Below are positions 34,276-44,862 of a stretch of 64,000 bases of DNA, piece after piece. The notes under the pieces were generated by a model. That model saw only the letters and a program-made list of their open reading frames with translations, was not told where the DNA came from and searched no databases. The stretch covers positions 33,393-97,392 of the forward strand of contig NZ_JAUOQH010000016.1 in the NCBI RefSeq assembly GCF_030547075.1. Reading direction: 5' to 3'. A program made the translations under genes and the position numbers. Every line of letters starts with the position of its first letter. The first letter of the stretch is position 1. Source of the DNA: Alteromonas sp. 1_MG-2023 (GTDB lineage: Bacteria; Pseudomonadota; Gammaproteobacteria; Enterobacterales; Alteromonadaceae).

Positions 34276-35109
34276 ATGATGATAAAGCGCAGCGATAGTG
34301 ATATTGAAACTGAAATCGGGCAATGGATTATTTTTTCCAAAGGTCGAATTGTTATTCGTAAGGGCGAAATAAAAGTGCCCTTAGCACATATTAATGAATT
34401 CAGTTTTCTTGAAAATTATCGAGATGAGGTTCATCAACTTCCCCCCCTACACGAATCAGCCGAGCAAAATGAGCCTGTTTTTGTAGTAGATCTCGGCGCT
34501 GAAACGATAGAAGACGACCAATGGGAATCGGTATCGCTACGCCAAGTATTGTTTGAACAGCAAGATATGGGGTTTTCGATAATAGGTCGGGCGTGGCAGT
34601 ATGTTCATTTTTTGAGGACCCATCAGTTTTGCGGTCAGTGTGGTTCGCATACTGAAAGAGTGAATTGGGAAATGGCAGTGCATTGTCATCGTTGCCACCA
34701 TAGAAGTTACCCTCGAGTGTCTCCGTGTATCATTGTTTCAATCCACAATAATGAAAAGCTGCTCTTGGCAAAAGGGGTTCGTCATAAAGAAGCCAATATG
34801 TATTCAACCCTTGCTGGTTTTGTAGAAAGTGGTGAGAGCTTAGAAGAGGCTGTTCACCGTGAAGTATTTGAAGAAGTTGGGGTAAAGGTTAAAAACCTGC
34901 GTTACATCGATAGTCAGCCTTGGCCGTTTCCCCATTCAATAATGGTTGGGTTTATTGCTGAATATGAAAGTGGAGAAATTCGCTGTCAGGAAAATGAAAT
35001 TGATGATGCACAATGGTTTAGTGTTGATGCTTTGCCAACCATTCCACCACCGTTTTCTATTGCAGGTAAGTTAATTGCACAGACACTGTCGCAATTGAAA
35101 GACAAATAA
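34276..35109 (+). CDS. nudC: NADH/NAD pyrophosphatase and RNA-decapping Nudix hydrolase
   Basis: The ATG at 34276 gives 277 residues; a GTG at 34261 is also possible. The zinc ribbon uses C119, C122, C137 and C140. The Nudix box follows (GFVESGESLEEAVHREVFEEVGV, about 181-203), then the NudC-specific SQPWPFPHS (213-221). NudC splits NAD(H) to NMN(H) and AMP and removes NAD caps from RNA. It lies between divergent rsd and hemE, in the order known from E. coli. The ribosome site is weak. Confidence 0.93.
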   Translation: MMIKRSDSDIETEIGQWIIFSKGRIVIRKGEIKVPLAHINEFSFLENYRDEVHQLPPLHESAEQNEPVFVVDLGAETIEDDQWESVSLRQVLFEQQDMGFSIIGRAWQYVHFLRTHQFCGQCGSHTERVNWEMAVHCHRCHHRSYPRVSPCIIVSIHNNEKLLLAKGVRHKEANMYSTLAGFVESGESLEEAVHREVFEEVGVKVKNLRYIDSQPWPFPHSIMVGFIAEYESGEIRCQENEIDDAQWFSVDALPTIPPPFSIAGKLIAQTLSQLKDK

Positions 35110-35110
35110 A

Positions 35111-35135
35111 AAACCCTGCATAAGCAGGGCTCTAA
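35111..35135 (-). terminator. Hairpin after nudC with T-run on the minus strand
   Basis: CCCTGC (35114-35119), loop ATAA, GCAGGG (35124-35129). The T-run is on the minus strand only, while on the plus strand CTCTAATG follows. It may end nudC weakly, but a minus-strand transcript to be ended is not evident. Confidence 0.45.
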
Positions 35136-35317
35136 TGAGTTTAGCACGGTCCCTTTTCGGGCTTCTTCATTGTTACTGGAACTATTAGTAGCAAAGACTT
35201 TTAATTAGTGCAAGTTTATTTTTCAGGTTTTTCAAGTATTGTTCGTCGCAATAATGTGACTTTGTATCGCAAGTCGCCAAATTACGACAGCTTTTTAACA
35301 CAAAAGGGTGTGAATGC

Positions 35318-35326
35318 TGGTATAAT
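35318..35326 (+). promoter_or_regulatory. Extended -10 promoter of hemE
   Basis: TGGTATAAT is a perfect extended -10 (TGn-TATAAT), 35 bp before the hemE start. The nearest -35-like word, TTAACA at 35295-35300, is at a poor spacing of 20 bp, which the extended -10 would compensate. Confidence 0.62.
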
Positions 35327-35360
35327 TTCGCCGTTTGATTTTCTAATTTCAGGTGAATAT

Positions 35361-36452
35361 ATGTCGCAAAATGCTACCAGTGCTGCTAAACCCGCTTTAA
35401 AGAATGATCGCTACCTACGGGCTTTATCTAAGCAGCCTGTTGATGTCACCCCTGTATGGATGATGCGACAAGCTGGTCGCTATTTACCTGAGTACAAAGC
35501 AACGCGAGCAGTCGCTGGCGACTTTATGTCATTATGTAAAAATGCCGAACTTGCTTGTGAAGTGACTTTACAGCCTCTTCGTCGCTTTCCGTTAGATGCC
35601 GCTATTTTGTTTTCAGACATCCTTACTATTCCTGATGCTATGGGATTAGAGCTTTACTTTGAAACTGGCGAAGGTCCACGCTTTAAAAAGCCGATTACCT
35701 GTAAAGCCGATGTAGATAAGATTGGTTTGCCTGATCCAGAAGGCGAGTTGCAGTATGTAATGAATGCGGTACGTACCATTCGCCGTGAACTTAACGGCGA
35801 TGTACCGTTAATCGGTTTTTCTGGTAGCCCTTGGACACTTGCCACGTACATGGTGGAAGGTGGTTCGAGTAAAGCCTTCACTAAAATTAAAAAAATGGCG
35901 TTTGCTGAGCCGGCGATTTTGCATGCTTTATTAGCAAAATTAGCAGACTCTGTAACTGAGTATTTAAATGCTCAGATTGCAGCGGGCGCACAATCGGTCA
36001 TGATTTTCGATACGTGGGGCGGCGTGTTGTCACCACGAGATTATAAAGACTTCTCTTTACAGTACATGGCGCGTATTGTTGATGGACTTACTCGTGAAGC
36101 TGACGGCAGAAAAGTACCTGTTACTTTATTTACCAAGAACGGTGGTATGTGGTTGGAGTCTATTGCTGCTACTGGCTGTGACGCGGTAGGTTTGGATTGG
36201 ACTATCGATATTGCAGAAGCTCGTGCTCGTATTGGGGATAAGGTAGCGTTGCAAGGCAATATGGACCCTTCCATGCTTTATGCATCGCCAGAAAGAATTC
36301 GTGAAGAAGTGAGCACTATCTTATCTGGATATGGCGAAGGTTCTGGTCATGTGTTTAACCTAGGTCACGGTATTCACTTAGATGTGCCACCAGAAAATGC
36401 GGGTGTATTTGTAAACTCAGTTCACGAACTGAGTGCGCCTTATCATAAGTAG
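35361..36452 (+). CDS. hemE: Uroporphyrinogen decarboxylase
   Basis: The ATG at 35361 after AGGTGA gives 363 residues, the usual HemE length. A longer frame from 35208 would run across the promoter and is rejected. HemE removes four carboxyl groups from uroporphyrinogen III to make coproporphyrinogen III in haem synthesis. Key motifs are [15 protein letters not shown] (about 30-44), [12 protein letters not shown] (active-site Asp), [17 protein letters not shown] and [14 protein letters not shown]. hemH is also in this window, at 50.6 kb. It has its own promoter and is followed by a small membrane-protein gene. Confidence 0.96.
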   Translation: MSQNATSAAKPALKNDRYLRALSKQPVDVTPVWMMRQAGRYLPEYKATRAVAGDFMSLCKNAELACEVTLQPLRRFPLDAAILFSDILTIPDAMGLELYFETGEGPRFKKPITCKADVDKIGLPDPEGELQYVMNAVRTIRRELNGDVPLIGFSGSPWTLATYMVEGGSSKAFTKIKKMAFAEPAILHALLAKLADSVTEYLNAQIAAGAQSVMIFDTWGGVLSPRDYKDFSLQYMARIVDGLTREADGRKVPVTLFTKNGGMWLESIAATGCDAVGLDWTIDIAEARARIGDKVALQGNMDPSMLYASPERIREEVSTILSGYGEGSGHVFNLGHGIHLDVPPENAGVFVNSVHELSAPYHK

Positions 36453-36538
36453 CTATCTATAAATTGCTACAAACTTTAGTCGCTATATAAGTAGTTATAT
36501 AAGCAGCTATGACTCGCTATTAAACTGGTAAGGAAATC

Positions 36539-37189
36539 ATGAAACCCTGGGTTGTTATTGTACTCATTCTCTTTATTGCCGTGACTGGCTACCAGTTCGG
36601 CTACTACCACGGAAAGCTGGCAGGCTTTAACGTGGAAAAAGAGCGCTTGAATACAGTGCTGGAGCGTTCACGCACCACGGAAAGTAGCAACCTTAGGGTA
36701 ATTAAAGCCACCCCTCAAATGTCGGGCGAAGCTGTGCCTCCAGAGCAAGAGGTTGATGAACAAGACGCTATGGAAACCGCGTCTGTTTCGCCAGTGATGG
36801 ATGCTCCCGAATATGCTGAACCACCAATAACCGAACCAGTACTAACCGAGCCAGTTCTTAACGAAGCTAGTTCGGTCGCATCAATGAGCGCCACTCACAG
36901 CCTTTCAGACTTTGAGGCTCAAAACGAAATAACTGAATTTTTAGCCTTTCACCCCAGCAGTCAAAAGCTCACGCTTAACTCTTTTCAATGTACACAGTCA
37001 GAGTGCGAATTTACCGGGGAGTACTCGGGTAGTCACGCGGGGTTTGAGCGTATGCTTGAAGATTTAAAAGCACAATCGTGGTGGCAATTCGGTGAAATGT
37101 ACGAAGTGAGTACGGTGGAAGAGGGAAGTAGCCAAATTGGGGTTAAGTTTTCTTCTCGCCCGGTTGTTGTCAGCGGTGCAACGACCTAG
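36539..37189 (+). CDS. Hypothetical single-pass membrane-anchored protein
   Basis: This 216-residue protein starts after AAGGA with an N-terminal membrane helix (about 3-24), leaving most of the chain in the periplasm. The middle (about 60-120) is acidic and Pro-rich, with EPVLTEPVLNEAS-type repeats, and is probably disordered. A compact C-terminal part (about 125-205) has two cysteines in FQCTQSECEFTGEYSG and a WWQFGEMYEV strand. No family is recognised. A 12-bp duplication (CTATATAAGTAG, TTATATAAGCAG) lies before it at 36483-36506. It could be cotranscribed with hemE. Confidence 0.68.
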   Translation: MKPWVVIVLILFIAVTGYQFGYYHGKLAGFNVEKERLNTVLERSRTTESSNLRVIKATPQMSGEAVPPEQEVDEQDAMETASVSPVMDAPEYAEPPITEPVLTEPVLNEASSVASMSATHSLSDFEAQNEITEFLAFHPSSQKLTLNSFQCTQSECEFTGEYSGSHAGFERMLEDLKAQSWWQFGEMYEVSTVEEGSSQIGVKFSSRPVVVSGATT

Positions 37190-37280
37190 CGCTTTTGCAT
37201 CTCGAACCCTGCGTTCTAATGCCTAATCATCGAACATCAAGCATCGAATCTGACATTTTAAAAACAGCGCTGCTTTACCG

Positions 37281-38456
37281 TTAAGCATCTCTTGGTAACC
37301 CTTTCTCTACTGCTCTGGTTAATCGTTTTTGTTGTCTATTCCCTTTTTCTTCTAATTTGCCTTCTAGTTTATCGTCTAAGCCCAATCCTGATTTTTTATT
37401 AACTTGTTGCGCCAACGCCCATTCAATATGCCTATCGACTTTCTCGCTAACCCACCCAAGGTTTGCTTGCAGTGCGTTAATCGTCAGTTCGCTGTAGGGC
37501 GCATTACCTAAAGCTACTGCAATATTACGCTGCCACTTTTCAAACCCAATCCGGCGAATAGGTGAGCCTTCAGTGTTGGCCAAAAAGGTCGCTTCATCCC
37601 ATGAAAAGAGGGTTGTTAAGCTTTGGCCGTGTAAAACCTCTCTGGGATGGAAATCTTCTTCTTCAGTGATGTCTGCGTAACGGTTCCACGGGCAAATAAG
37701 CTGGCAATCGTCACAACCATAAATTCGATTACCCATTAAAGGGCGGAGTTCTTCGGGAATATCCTTATCAGACTCAATAGTAAGGTAGGAAATGCAGCGC
37801 CTAGCGTCTACTTTATAAGGCGCTACTATTGCATTAGTAGGGCATATGGTTAAACAGGCTGTGCAAGTACCACAACCTTCTTCGATGGGGGTATCGATGG
37901 GCAAGGGGACATTAATAAAAAGCTCGCCTAAAAAGAACCACGAACCTGCTTCTTTATTAATGGTTAAGCTGTGTTTTCCTGTCCAACCTATTCCCGCTTT
38001 CTCTGCAATAGCGTGTTCCAATACCGGCGCTGAATCCACAAAAGGGCGATACTGGGTGTCACTAAGCGCGGTAGAAATTTTTTCACCCAATTGCTTCAAG
38101 CGCTTGCGCAGAACCTTGTGATAATCTCTACCAAGAGCATATCGGCTTATATAGCCTGTGTTTGGTTGGCTTAAGTGTTTTGCAAATGAGGCATCGGGTG
38201 GAAGGTAGTTCATGCGCACACTAATAACTCGCAATGTACCCGGTACGAGTTCGTCGGGGCGAGCTCGCTTCATGCCATGGTTTGCCATAAAGGCCATGTC
38301 GCCGTGATAGCCGTTCTCTAACCATTCCGTTAGATGGGCTTCATGCTGATGTAAATCAATGTCGCTAATACCAACTTGCTGAAAGCCTAGCGCGCGGCCC
38401 CAAGCCTTGATATCTTGGGTCAATTGAATTAGGTCGATAGAATTAATAGTGGACAT
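37281..38456 (-). CDS. queG: Epoxyqueuosine reductase
   Basis: This 391-residue cobalamin and iron-sulfur enzyme performs the last step of queuosine tRNA modification. The N-terminal part is typical (GFQQVGISDIDLHQHEAHLTEWL, then HGDMAFMANH). Two [4Fe-4S] sets lie in CGTCTACLTICPTNAI and CDDCQLICPWN. The C-terminal HEAT-like repeat and a basic tail follow. It starts only 6 bp from the divergent nnr start codon, so the promoters of each gene must lie inside or overlap the other. This arrangement is known from related genomes. Confidence 0.95.
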   Translation of the reverse strand: MSTINSIDLIQLTQDIKAWGRALGFQQVGISDIDLHQHEAHLTEWLENGYHGDMAFMANHGMKRARPDELVPGTLRVISVRMNYLPPDASFAKHLSQPNTGYISRYALGRDYHKVLRKRLKQLGEKISTALSDTQYRPFVDSAPVLEHAIAEKAGIGWTGKHSLTINKEAGSWFFLGELFINVPLPIDTPIEEGCGTCTACLTICPTNAIVAPYKVDARRCISYLTIESDKDIPEELRPLMGNRIYGCDDCQLICPWNRYADITEEEDFHPREVLHGQSLTTLFSWDEATFLANTEGSPIRRIGFEKWQRNIAVALGNAPYSELTINALQANLGWVSEKVDRHIEWALAQQVNKKSGLGLDDKLEGKLEEKGNRQQKRLTRAVEKGLPRDA

Positions 38457-38462
38457 GTACTT

Positions 38463-39962
38463 ATGCTAGATACTCAACTCACCTCAAGTTTATCATACAA
38501 ACTGTTTCGGGCCGATCAGGTCAGAGAAAATGAAGCTGAAGCAGCAGCTCAATCTGGCTGTGATATGTTCACATTGATGCAGCGTGCTGGCGATGCGGTA
38601 TTTGAACAGTGCCAAAGTTTGTTCGCTAATTCAGAAGTGTATTTAATTCTGTTAGGCCAAGGAAATAATGCTGGCGACGGTTACATAACTGCACTGAATG
38701 CAAAAAAAGCAGGTAAAACCGTGTATGTCTGCGCTATTGAACCAAATCGCGTGCTAGAAGGCGATGCGGGCACCGCCCAGCAACAATGGAAAGACGCAGG
38801 GGGCAAAATTAAGCCTTTCGATGCTGCGCTAATTGAAAAAGCAGATGTGGTGATAGATGCCCTTCTAGGTACAGGTATTAACAGCTATATTCGCAACGAA
38901 TTTGCCGATGTTATTGATGCCATCAATGATTCAACCACGCCCGTAGTCAGTATAGACGTGCCTTCAGGGCTAGACGCTAACACGGGCCAAAGCCTAGGGC
39001 GCTGCGTAGAGGCAGATGTCACTGTGACCTTTGTCGGTATCAAACCTGGTTTAGTTACCGGTGCAGGTAAACAATCTTGCGGTAAATTGGTTTACGCCGA
39101 TTTAGGAATAGGGAAAGCTTTTCAAACTTTAGCGAAAGCCAGCGCAACGTTATTAAATATTGAGCACTTTAAAGGCATGGGGCCTCGTGATGTACATAGC
39201 CATAAGGGGACTTATGGCAGATTACTGTGTGTGGGCGGAAACTGCGGTACGGCAGGCGCTATTCGGTTAGCCGGTGAAGCGGCGCTACGAAGTGGTGCGG
39301 GAATGGTACGGGTTTATACACATGAAGACTCTACCATTCAAGTCAGTGCTGGTCGCCCTGAATTAATGGTGACATCCAGTCATTTAGATGATGCATTAGC
39401 GTGGGCATCATGTGTTGTATTAGGCCCAGGTCTTGGTCAAGATGAATGGTCAGAAAGCGTATTTACCGCTGTACTAAAACACTGTCAAAGTGAAAACAAA
39501 CCTATCGTTATTGATGCTGACGCACTGAATCTCTTATGCAAGCAGTCTACGGCTTATACTCTAGAACACTGCGTGCTAACGCCTCATGCCGGTGAAGCGG
39601 GTCGATTGCTAGGGGTATCCGTTGAAGATGTCGAAAGTGACCGCTTCAATTACGCCAGACAATGTTCACAGCGCTATCACGCGGTGTGTGTTTTAAAAGG
39701 CGCAGGTACGCTTATCGATAACGAAAAGAAAACCTGGGTTTGCCGACACGGTAACCCAGGCATGGCCACCGCGGGCAGTGGTGATGTGCTAAGCGGAATA
39801 TTAGGCGCACTGATGGCACAAGGTTTAAGTGTAGATATTGCCGCTAAATATGGCGTGGTGCTGCATGCTAAGGCTGGAGATGATATTGCCCAGCTTTATG
39901 GACAACGTGGTATGATAGCCAGTGATCTCTTTGACGCAGTACGTGCGTTAATTAATCAGTAA
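38463..39962 (+). CDS. nnr: Bifunctional NAD(P)H-hydrate epimerase and ADP-dependent dehydratase
   Basis: This 499-residue fusion repairs hydrated NAD(P)H. The N-terminal YjeF_N epimerase domain (about 12-220) has AAAQSGCDMFTLMQRAG, GQGNNAGDGY and SIDVPSGLDANTG. The C-terminal ribokinase-like dehydratase domain (about 235-495) has SHKGTYGRLLCVGGN, VLTPHAGEAGRLLG and the catalytic NPGMATAGSGDVLSG. It is the first plus-strand gene of the nnr-tsaE-amiB-mutL-miaA-hfq-hflX-hflK-hflC string. No clear ribosome site is seen because of the divergent queG overlap. Confidence 0.95.
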   Translation: MLDTQLTSSLSYKLFRADQVRENEAEAAAQSGCDMFTLMQRAGDAVFEQCQSLFANSEVYLILLGQGNNAGDGYITALNAKKAGKTVYVCAIEPNRVLEGDAGTAQQQWKDAGGKIKPFDAALIEKADVVIDALLGTGINSYIRNEFADVIDAINDSTTPVVSIDVPSGLDANTGQSLGRCVEADVTVTFVGIKPGLVTGAGKQSCGKLVYADLGIGKAFQTLAKASATLLNIEHFKGMGPRDVHSHKGTYGRLLCVGGNCGTAGAIRLAGEAALRSGAGMVRVYTHEDSTIQVSAGRPELMVTSSHLDDALAWASCVVLGPGLGQDEWSESVFTAVLKHCQSENKPIVIDADALNLLCKQSTAYTLEHCVLTPHAGEAGRLLGVSVEDVESDRFNYARQCSQRYHAVCVLKGAGTLIDNEKKTWVCRHGNPGMATAGSGDVLSGILGALMAQGLSVDIAAKYGVVLHAKAGDDIAQLYGQRGMIASDLFDAVRALINQ

Positions 39963-40036
39963 GTAGATGGTAGAGGCTGGTTTCGGCTTACTGCCTATAT
40001 CAGCCTTTTAGTTTGGTTATGTGGAACGTTAAAAAG

Positions 40037-40519
40037 ATGTCTTACCCACACTCTTCATTTTTTGCTGCAAGCCCAGAAGATACGTCAGCAATGGCAAAAG
40101 ATTTGGCGAATGCTGTAGCGGCTCAGCAGCCTATCGATACCGTTATTTTTTTAAATGGTGATTTAGGGGCGGGGAAAACCACCTTTAGCCGGTATTTCAT
40201 TCAAGCATTAGGGCATGAAGGCAATGTGAAAAGCCCTACCTACACCTTGGTGGAACCTTACGAATTAGACAATGTCTCAATTTATCATTTCGATTTGTAT
40301 CGTTTAGCCGATCCAGAAGAACTTGAATTCATGGGTATTCGAGATTATTTCGGTTCCGGAAACATAGCGCTTATAGAATGGTCAGAAAATGGTGCGGAAT
40401 ACTTGGCATCCCCCGATATTGTGATTAGTATAAATATTGTGCCAACTGGTCGTCAGTTCAGTATTGAAGCGGCAAGCGTTAAAGGTGCAAAAGTATTGCA
40501 AGGCTGTAAAACGCTATAA
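40037..40519 (+). CDS. tsaE: tRNA threonylcarbamoyladenosine biosynthesis ATPase TsaE
   Basis: TsaE works with TsaB, TsaC and TsaD to make t6A on tRNAs. I use the ATG at 40037, giving 160 residues; ATG 40019 is also in frame, and neither has a strong ribosome site. Walker [16 protein letters not shown] (about 41-55), [14 protein letters not shown] and [23 protein letters not shown] are close to the E. coli protein. It follows nnr by 74 bp and precedes amiB in the conserved order. Confidence 0.95.
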   Translation: MSYPHSSFFAASPEDTSAMAKDLANAVAAQQPIDTVIFLNGDLGAGKTTFSRYFIQALGHEGNVKSPTYTLVEPYELDNVSIYHFDLYRLADPEELEFMGIRDYFGSGNIALIEWSENGAEYLASPDIVISINIVPTGRQFSIEAASVKGAKVLQGCKTL

Positions 40520-40609
40520 TAGTAAAAATACGCAAATAATAACGACGATAAGCTTGTGACAACAAGCAAGGTAAATGCGCAATTTTCATGCGCACAATAA
40601 AGGCGAAGT

Positions 40610-41959
40610 ATGGTACGTAAAATTCTATTGGTAATGTGCATGTGGGTGGTAGTACAGACTGTCCACGCCGCACAGAACCAAATTGATGGCTTAAGACTTT
40701 GGCCCTCTCCAGATAACACGCGAATTGTTCTCGATATGTCGTCTGCGCCTGAATTCACTTACTTTTTGCTTAAAAATCCAAATCGATTGGTCATCGATTT
40801 ATCGAATACCAGCGATAGCAAGGCGTTATCTCTACAATCTGAGTCTGGCGACTTGATAAGTAAGGTACGTTATTCCACCCCTAAGAACAAAAACTCTGCT
40901 CGTGTGGTTATTGAATTAACTCGCGCAGCATCGCCGTCACTGTTTGCTATGGCGCCAGATAAACCTCATGGCCATAGATTAGTGATTGATTTGGCCGACG
41001 GCGGGGGATCTTCTTCGAGCCAATCGTCGTCAAATTCATCAAAGCCATCAGTGGTACTCGATGGTTCAAGCAGTCATCGAAACAGAGATATCATAGTGGC
41101 AATTGATGCGGGCCATGGCGGAGGCGATCCAGGCTCCATTGGGCCGGCAGGCACGTATGAAAAGCATATTACGTTAAGTATTGCTAAAAAGCTTGAAGCC
41201 ATGATTAATGGTGAGCGCGGTATGCGGGCCATTATGACCCGCAGCGGTGACTATTACGTATCGCCTAATAAGCGACCAGAATTAGCCCGTAAGCAAAAAG
41301 CGGATTTATTAATATCCATTCACGCTGATGCATTTAGCCAACCGCAACCTAAAGGTGGTTCGGTATGGGTGTTATCTATGCGTCGCGCCGATACTGAACT
41401 GGGGCGTTGGCTAGAAAAGTCAGAACGTCACTCTGAATTACTGGGTGGCGCAGCGGAAGTTATTAGCGATAAATCGAGCGAACGGTATCTGGCAGAAACT
41501 ATCCTTGGGTTATCGATGGATCACAGTATGGCGACCAGCCATGATTTGGGTAACAAAGTGATTGAGGAAATGAAGCAGGTAACGTCATTGCATAAACGTT
41601 CGCCTCAAGCAGCAAGCTTTGCAGTACTAACTGCTCCCGATATCCCTTCAATTTTGGTTGAAGTTGGGTTTATATCTAACCCTCAAGAAGAGAAAAATCT
41701 CAACTGGGGTAAACACAGAGAAAAGCTGGCTAAGGCTATGTTTACTGCTGCAAAGCGTTATTTCAAACAAGTGCCTCCAGATGGCACCTTGTGGGCACTT
41801 GAACGTGCAGATAGTCGAACTCATACTGTGCGAAGCGGCGAGTCGCTTTCTCTCCTTGCGCAGCGCTACAATGTGAATGTTAGCCGCTTAAAAGCAGCCA
41901 ATAACCTAAATAGTGACGTTGTAAGAATTGGGCAAGTACTGACAATTCCAAGAACCTAA
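40610..41959 (+). CDS. amiB: N-acetylmuramoyl-L-alanine amidase with LysM domain
   Basis: This 449-residue periplasmic enzyme splits peptidoglycan between daughter cells. It has a signal peptide (1-20, ending VHA) and an AMIN domain (about 25-120). A Ser-rich linker (SSSSQSSSNSSKPS) is followed by an Amidase_3 zinc domain (IIVAIDAGHGGGDPGSIG, ILVEVGFISNPQEE) and a C-terminal LysM repeat (HTVRSGESLSLLAQRYNVNV). E. coli AmiB lacks LysM; the version here is common in other gammaproteobacteria. AAGG lies before the ATG. EnvC/NlpD-type activators are not encoded in this window. Confidence 0.93.
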   Translation: MVRKILLVMCMWVVVQTVHAAQNQIDGLRLWPSPDNTRIVLDMSSAPEFTYFLLKNPNRLVIDLSNTSDSKALSLQSESGDLISKVRYSTPKNKNSARVVIELTRAASPSLFAMAPDKPHGHRLVIDLADGGGSSSSQSSSNSSKPSVVLDGSSSHRNRDIIVAIDAGHGGGDPGSIGPAGTYEKHITLSIAKKLEAMINGERGMRAIMTRSGDYYVSPNKRPELARKQKADLLISIHADAFSQPQPKGGSVWVLSMRRADTELGRWLEKSERHSELLGGAAEVISDKSSERYLAETILGLSMDHSMATSHDLGNKVIEEMKQVTSLHKRSPQAASFAVLTAPDIPSILVEVGFISNPQEEKNLNWGKHREKLAKAMFTAAKRYFKQVPPDGTLWALERADSRTHTVRSGESLSLLAQRYNVNVSRLKAANNLNSDVVRIGQVLTIPRT

Positions 41960-41994
41960 CGTTACGTTAATCAATTTCTACCTACGAGTTTCTT

Positions 41995-43848
41995 TTGTCT
42001 ATACAATTATTATCGCCACAATTGGCCAACCAAATTGCCGCAGGGGAAGTGGTTGAACGCCCCGCGTCCGTAGTTAAAGAATTATTAGAAAACAGCCTTG
42101 ATGCAGGCGCTGATAGAATAGAAATAGATATTGAGAAAGGCGGCCACAAACGCATCCGTTTAAAAGATAACGGCGGCGGCATTGCTAAAGATGAATTGCA
42201 ACTGGCCCTTAGCCGTCATGCAACGAGTAAAATATCGACACTGGACGATTTAGAGCGAATTTTATCGTTAGGCTTTCGTGGTGAGGCTCTAGCTAGTATC
42301 AGTTCAGTAAGCCGCCTTACGCTTACATCTAAAACAGAAGACCAAAGTGAAGCATGGCAGGCCTACTGCGAAGGCCGAGAAATGGCGGTTAATATTCAGC
42401 CTGCGGCACACCCAAAAGGAACTACCATTGATGTGGCAGACCTTTTTTACAATACGCCAGCAAGGCGCAAATTTCTTCGTGCCGAAAAAACCGAATTTCA
42501 ACACATTGAAGATGTAGTAAAGCGAATTGCCCTAAGTTACCCTCATGCTAGCTTTATTCTTAAACATAACGGCAAGACCACTAAGCGATTTATTGCCGAT
42601 AAACAGGGCAGGTTACCGCCAAGAATTGCCGCTGTAGTAGGGCAAAAATTTATTGATAATGCCGTTCATATAAATGTTGAATATGAAGGGATAACCATGA
42701 GCGCATGGCTGGGTAGCGAAGTTATGCTGCGCAGTAGTAATGATTGCCAGTTTAGTTTTGTCAATGGGCGGGGTATGCGCGACAAACTCATCATGCACGC
42801 TATTAGGCAAGCATATGAAAGTGTGTGGGGCGTATTAGAACAACCTTCGTTTGTGGTTTATCTTACGCTGGATCCAAAGGATGTAGACGTAAACGTGCAT
42901 CCCGCAAAGCATGAAGTTCGCTTTCAGCAGGGCAGGTTAGTGCATGACTTCATTTGTAAAACCGTATGCGATGCCTTGTACTCTATTACTGATTCACATT
43001 CGGATGGTGCAACGGAACATGGTATTTCTGATACCGGCCGAGCCAGTACTGAAAGCAACAACCAACATGAATCTTCCAATTCGAATGAGCCTGTTAGCTT
43101 TAATCCCGCGCAAGAAAGCCACGATTATATTCGTCCATTAGGGCATTCGCCGGCGTCATCTTTTCCTACTGATTCTTCATATCAAGGGGCAAACGTAGGC
43201 TCAGGTGTGAGAACAGCTTCAGCAGGTGGTACTTCAAATCAGCGACAATCGAGAGCGCCTACCGCTGCCTATCAATCTAACTTTAATCGGTTGATGACGC
43301 CAAACAGAGACACATCAGGTAATGAAAGCTTTGAGCAGAGCCAACAGAATATACATTTTGCGATAACCCCTTATTGTAGAATTTACTCACTTAAAGAAAA
43401 TGTTTACTTAGTTGATGTCAAATCTTTTGCTCACGTGTACTTACAAAGCATGTTTGAAGCCGCGGAACATTCGCAACCGCTACTGATGCCAGTGGCCATT
43501 GAGATGTCACAAGTAGCGCCGAGCAAACTTGACTCTCTTAGCGCTCTTAACTTTGAAATTAACCAAGTAGCGGGGAAGTACAGGCTGCAACAAGTACCCG
43601 CTGGTACGCGGCATTTCCCTTGGATACGCTGGTTTGAAAGGCTACTAGAAAGTGACGTTTCAGATGACGACGGAAGTTATCACCTGATGATTGCTGACAA
43701 TCAAGATTTCGATGAAACCCTGTGCGCTCAGCTATGGTACTGGTTGGATGAGCAAAACGAGCTGAAACGATGGGAATATATTGAACGATTTGGTAAAGTG
43801 CGCTCGATAGACAACCTGCTGACATCATGGGGAAATGACCATGGTTAG
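41995..43848 (+). CDS. mutL: DNA mismatch repair protein MutL
   Basis: This 617-residue GHKL ATPase links MutS recognition to MutH cleavage. The TTG start at 41995 gives [23 protein letters not shown]. The ATPase motifs are [35 protein letters not shown] and the FVNGRGMRD region. A low-complexity linker rich in Ser/Asn (about 335-445) precedes the C-terminal dimerisation domain. The endonuclease DQHAxxE motif is not present, as expected for a MutH-type gammaproteobacterium. It overlaps the start of miaA. Confidence 0.95.
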   Translation: MSIQLLSPQLANQIAAGEVVERPASVVKELLENSLDAGADRIEIDIEKGGHKRIRLKDNGGGIAKDELQLALSRHATSKISTLDDLERILSLGFRGEALASISSVSRLTLTSKTEDQSEAWQAYCEGREMAVNIQPAAHPKGTTIDVADLFYNTPARRKFLRAEKTEFQHIEDVVKRIALSYPHASFILKHNGKTTKRFIADKQGRLPPRIAAVVGQKFIDNAVHINVEYEGITMSAWLGSEVMLRSSNDCQFSFVNGRGMRDKLIMHAIRQAYESVWGVLEQPSFVVYLTLDPKDVDVNVHPAKHEVRFQQGRLVHDFICKTVCDALYSITDSHSDGATEHGISDTGRASTESNNQHESSNSNEPVSFNPAQESHDYIRPLGHSPASSFPTDSSYQGANVGSGVRTASAGGTSNQRQSRAPTAAYQSNFNRLMTPNRDTSGNESFEQSQQNIHFAITPYCRIYSLKENVYLVDVKSFAHVYLQSMFEAAEHSQPLLMPVAIEMSQVAPSKLDSLSALNFEINQVAGKYRLQQVPAGTRHFPWIRWFERLLESDVSDDDGSYHLMIADNQDFDETLCAQLWYWLDEQNELKRWEYIERFGKVRSIDNLLTSWGNDHG

Positions 43849-44785
43849 TGGCATAAAATCTGCATCTTCTCAGTTACCTGTTATTTCCATCATGGGTCCA
43901 ACAGCGTCAGGTAAGACAGGTTTGTCTTTGGCGCTAGCTGAAATGATGGACTGCGAAATTATCAGCGTTGACTCAGCTTTAGTCTACACTGATATGAACA
44001 TTGGTACGGCGAAACCAACGGCAGCTGAGAAATCGGCAGTTCCCCATCATCTTATTGATATTATCGATCCTGCGGACAGTTACTCTGTTTCCCAGTTTTG
44101 CAATGATGCGGTGAGGCTTATTGAAGAGATTCATAGCCGAAATAGGGTGCCTATTTTGGCTGGTGGTACAATGATGTACTTTAACGCCTTGATAAATGGA
44201 ATTTCGCCACTACCTAAGTCAGATGAAAAGATACGTAGTGAAATAGCCAGTGAAGCTGAAGTGTCGGGTTGGCAGACATTGCATGACGAACTTTGCAGAG
44301 TGGACCCTATTAGCGGTGACAGAATTCACCCTAATGACCCTCAACGACTAACCCGCGCATTAGAAGTATTTCGTGGAACGGGTAAGACACTAACAGAATG
44401 GCAAAACGAGAAAGGCAGTCCCTGCCCTTACGAGATTAGCCAATTTGCTATTGCTCCAGAAGATAGAAGCGTTCTACATGAACGAATTGCTAAGCGATTC
44501 GACATGATGTTAGACGATGGTTTTGAAAAAGAAGTTAAGCGGTTGTTTGAACGGGGCGATCTTCACGAAGATTTACCGTCAATTCGCTCGGTTGGCTATA
44601 GACAGATGTGGCAGTACTTAGATGGCCAATTATCCTACGAGCAAATGCGCGAAAGAGGCATTATTGCGACTAGGCAGCTCGCTAAGCGTCAGCTTACGTG
44701 GCTGAGGGGTTGGGAAAACCTCACTTGGCTTGACACATTTTGTAAAGATAATTTGACTAAAATTACAGCGAAAGTCACACTCTAA
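43841..44785 (+). CDS. miaA: tRNA dimethylallyltransferase
   Basis: MiaA prenylates A37 of UNN-reading tRNAs. The ATG at 43841 has GGGGA seven bases before; the in-frame ATG at 43835 abuts that site and is less likely. The 314-residue product has the P-loop [16 protein letters not shown] (about 19-34), [37 protein letters not shown] and GYRQMWQYL. It overlaps the end of mutL by 8 bp and is followed by hfq, as in E. coli. Confidence 0.95.
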   Translation: MVSGIKSASSQLPVISIMGPTASGKTGLSLALAEMMDCEIISVDSALVYTDMNIGTAKPTAAEKSAVPHHLIDIIDPADSYSVSQFCNDAVRLIEEIHSRNRVPILAGGTMMYFNALINGISPLPKSDEKIRSEIASEAEVSGWQTLHDELCRVDPISGDRIHPNDPQRLTRALEVFRGTGKTLTEWQNEKGSPCPYEISQFAIAPEDRSVLHERIAKRFDMMLDDGFEKEVKRLFERGDLHEDLPSIRSVGYRQMWQYLDGQLSYEQMRERGIIATRQLAKRQLTWLRGWENLTWLDTFCKDNLTKITAKVTL

Positions 44786-44862
44786 TAAGTTGAGTGTGGT
44801 ATACATTAGACGTGCAGTGGCCGTGAGTAAGGGCCACGAATAATAAAAACTAAGGATATCAA

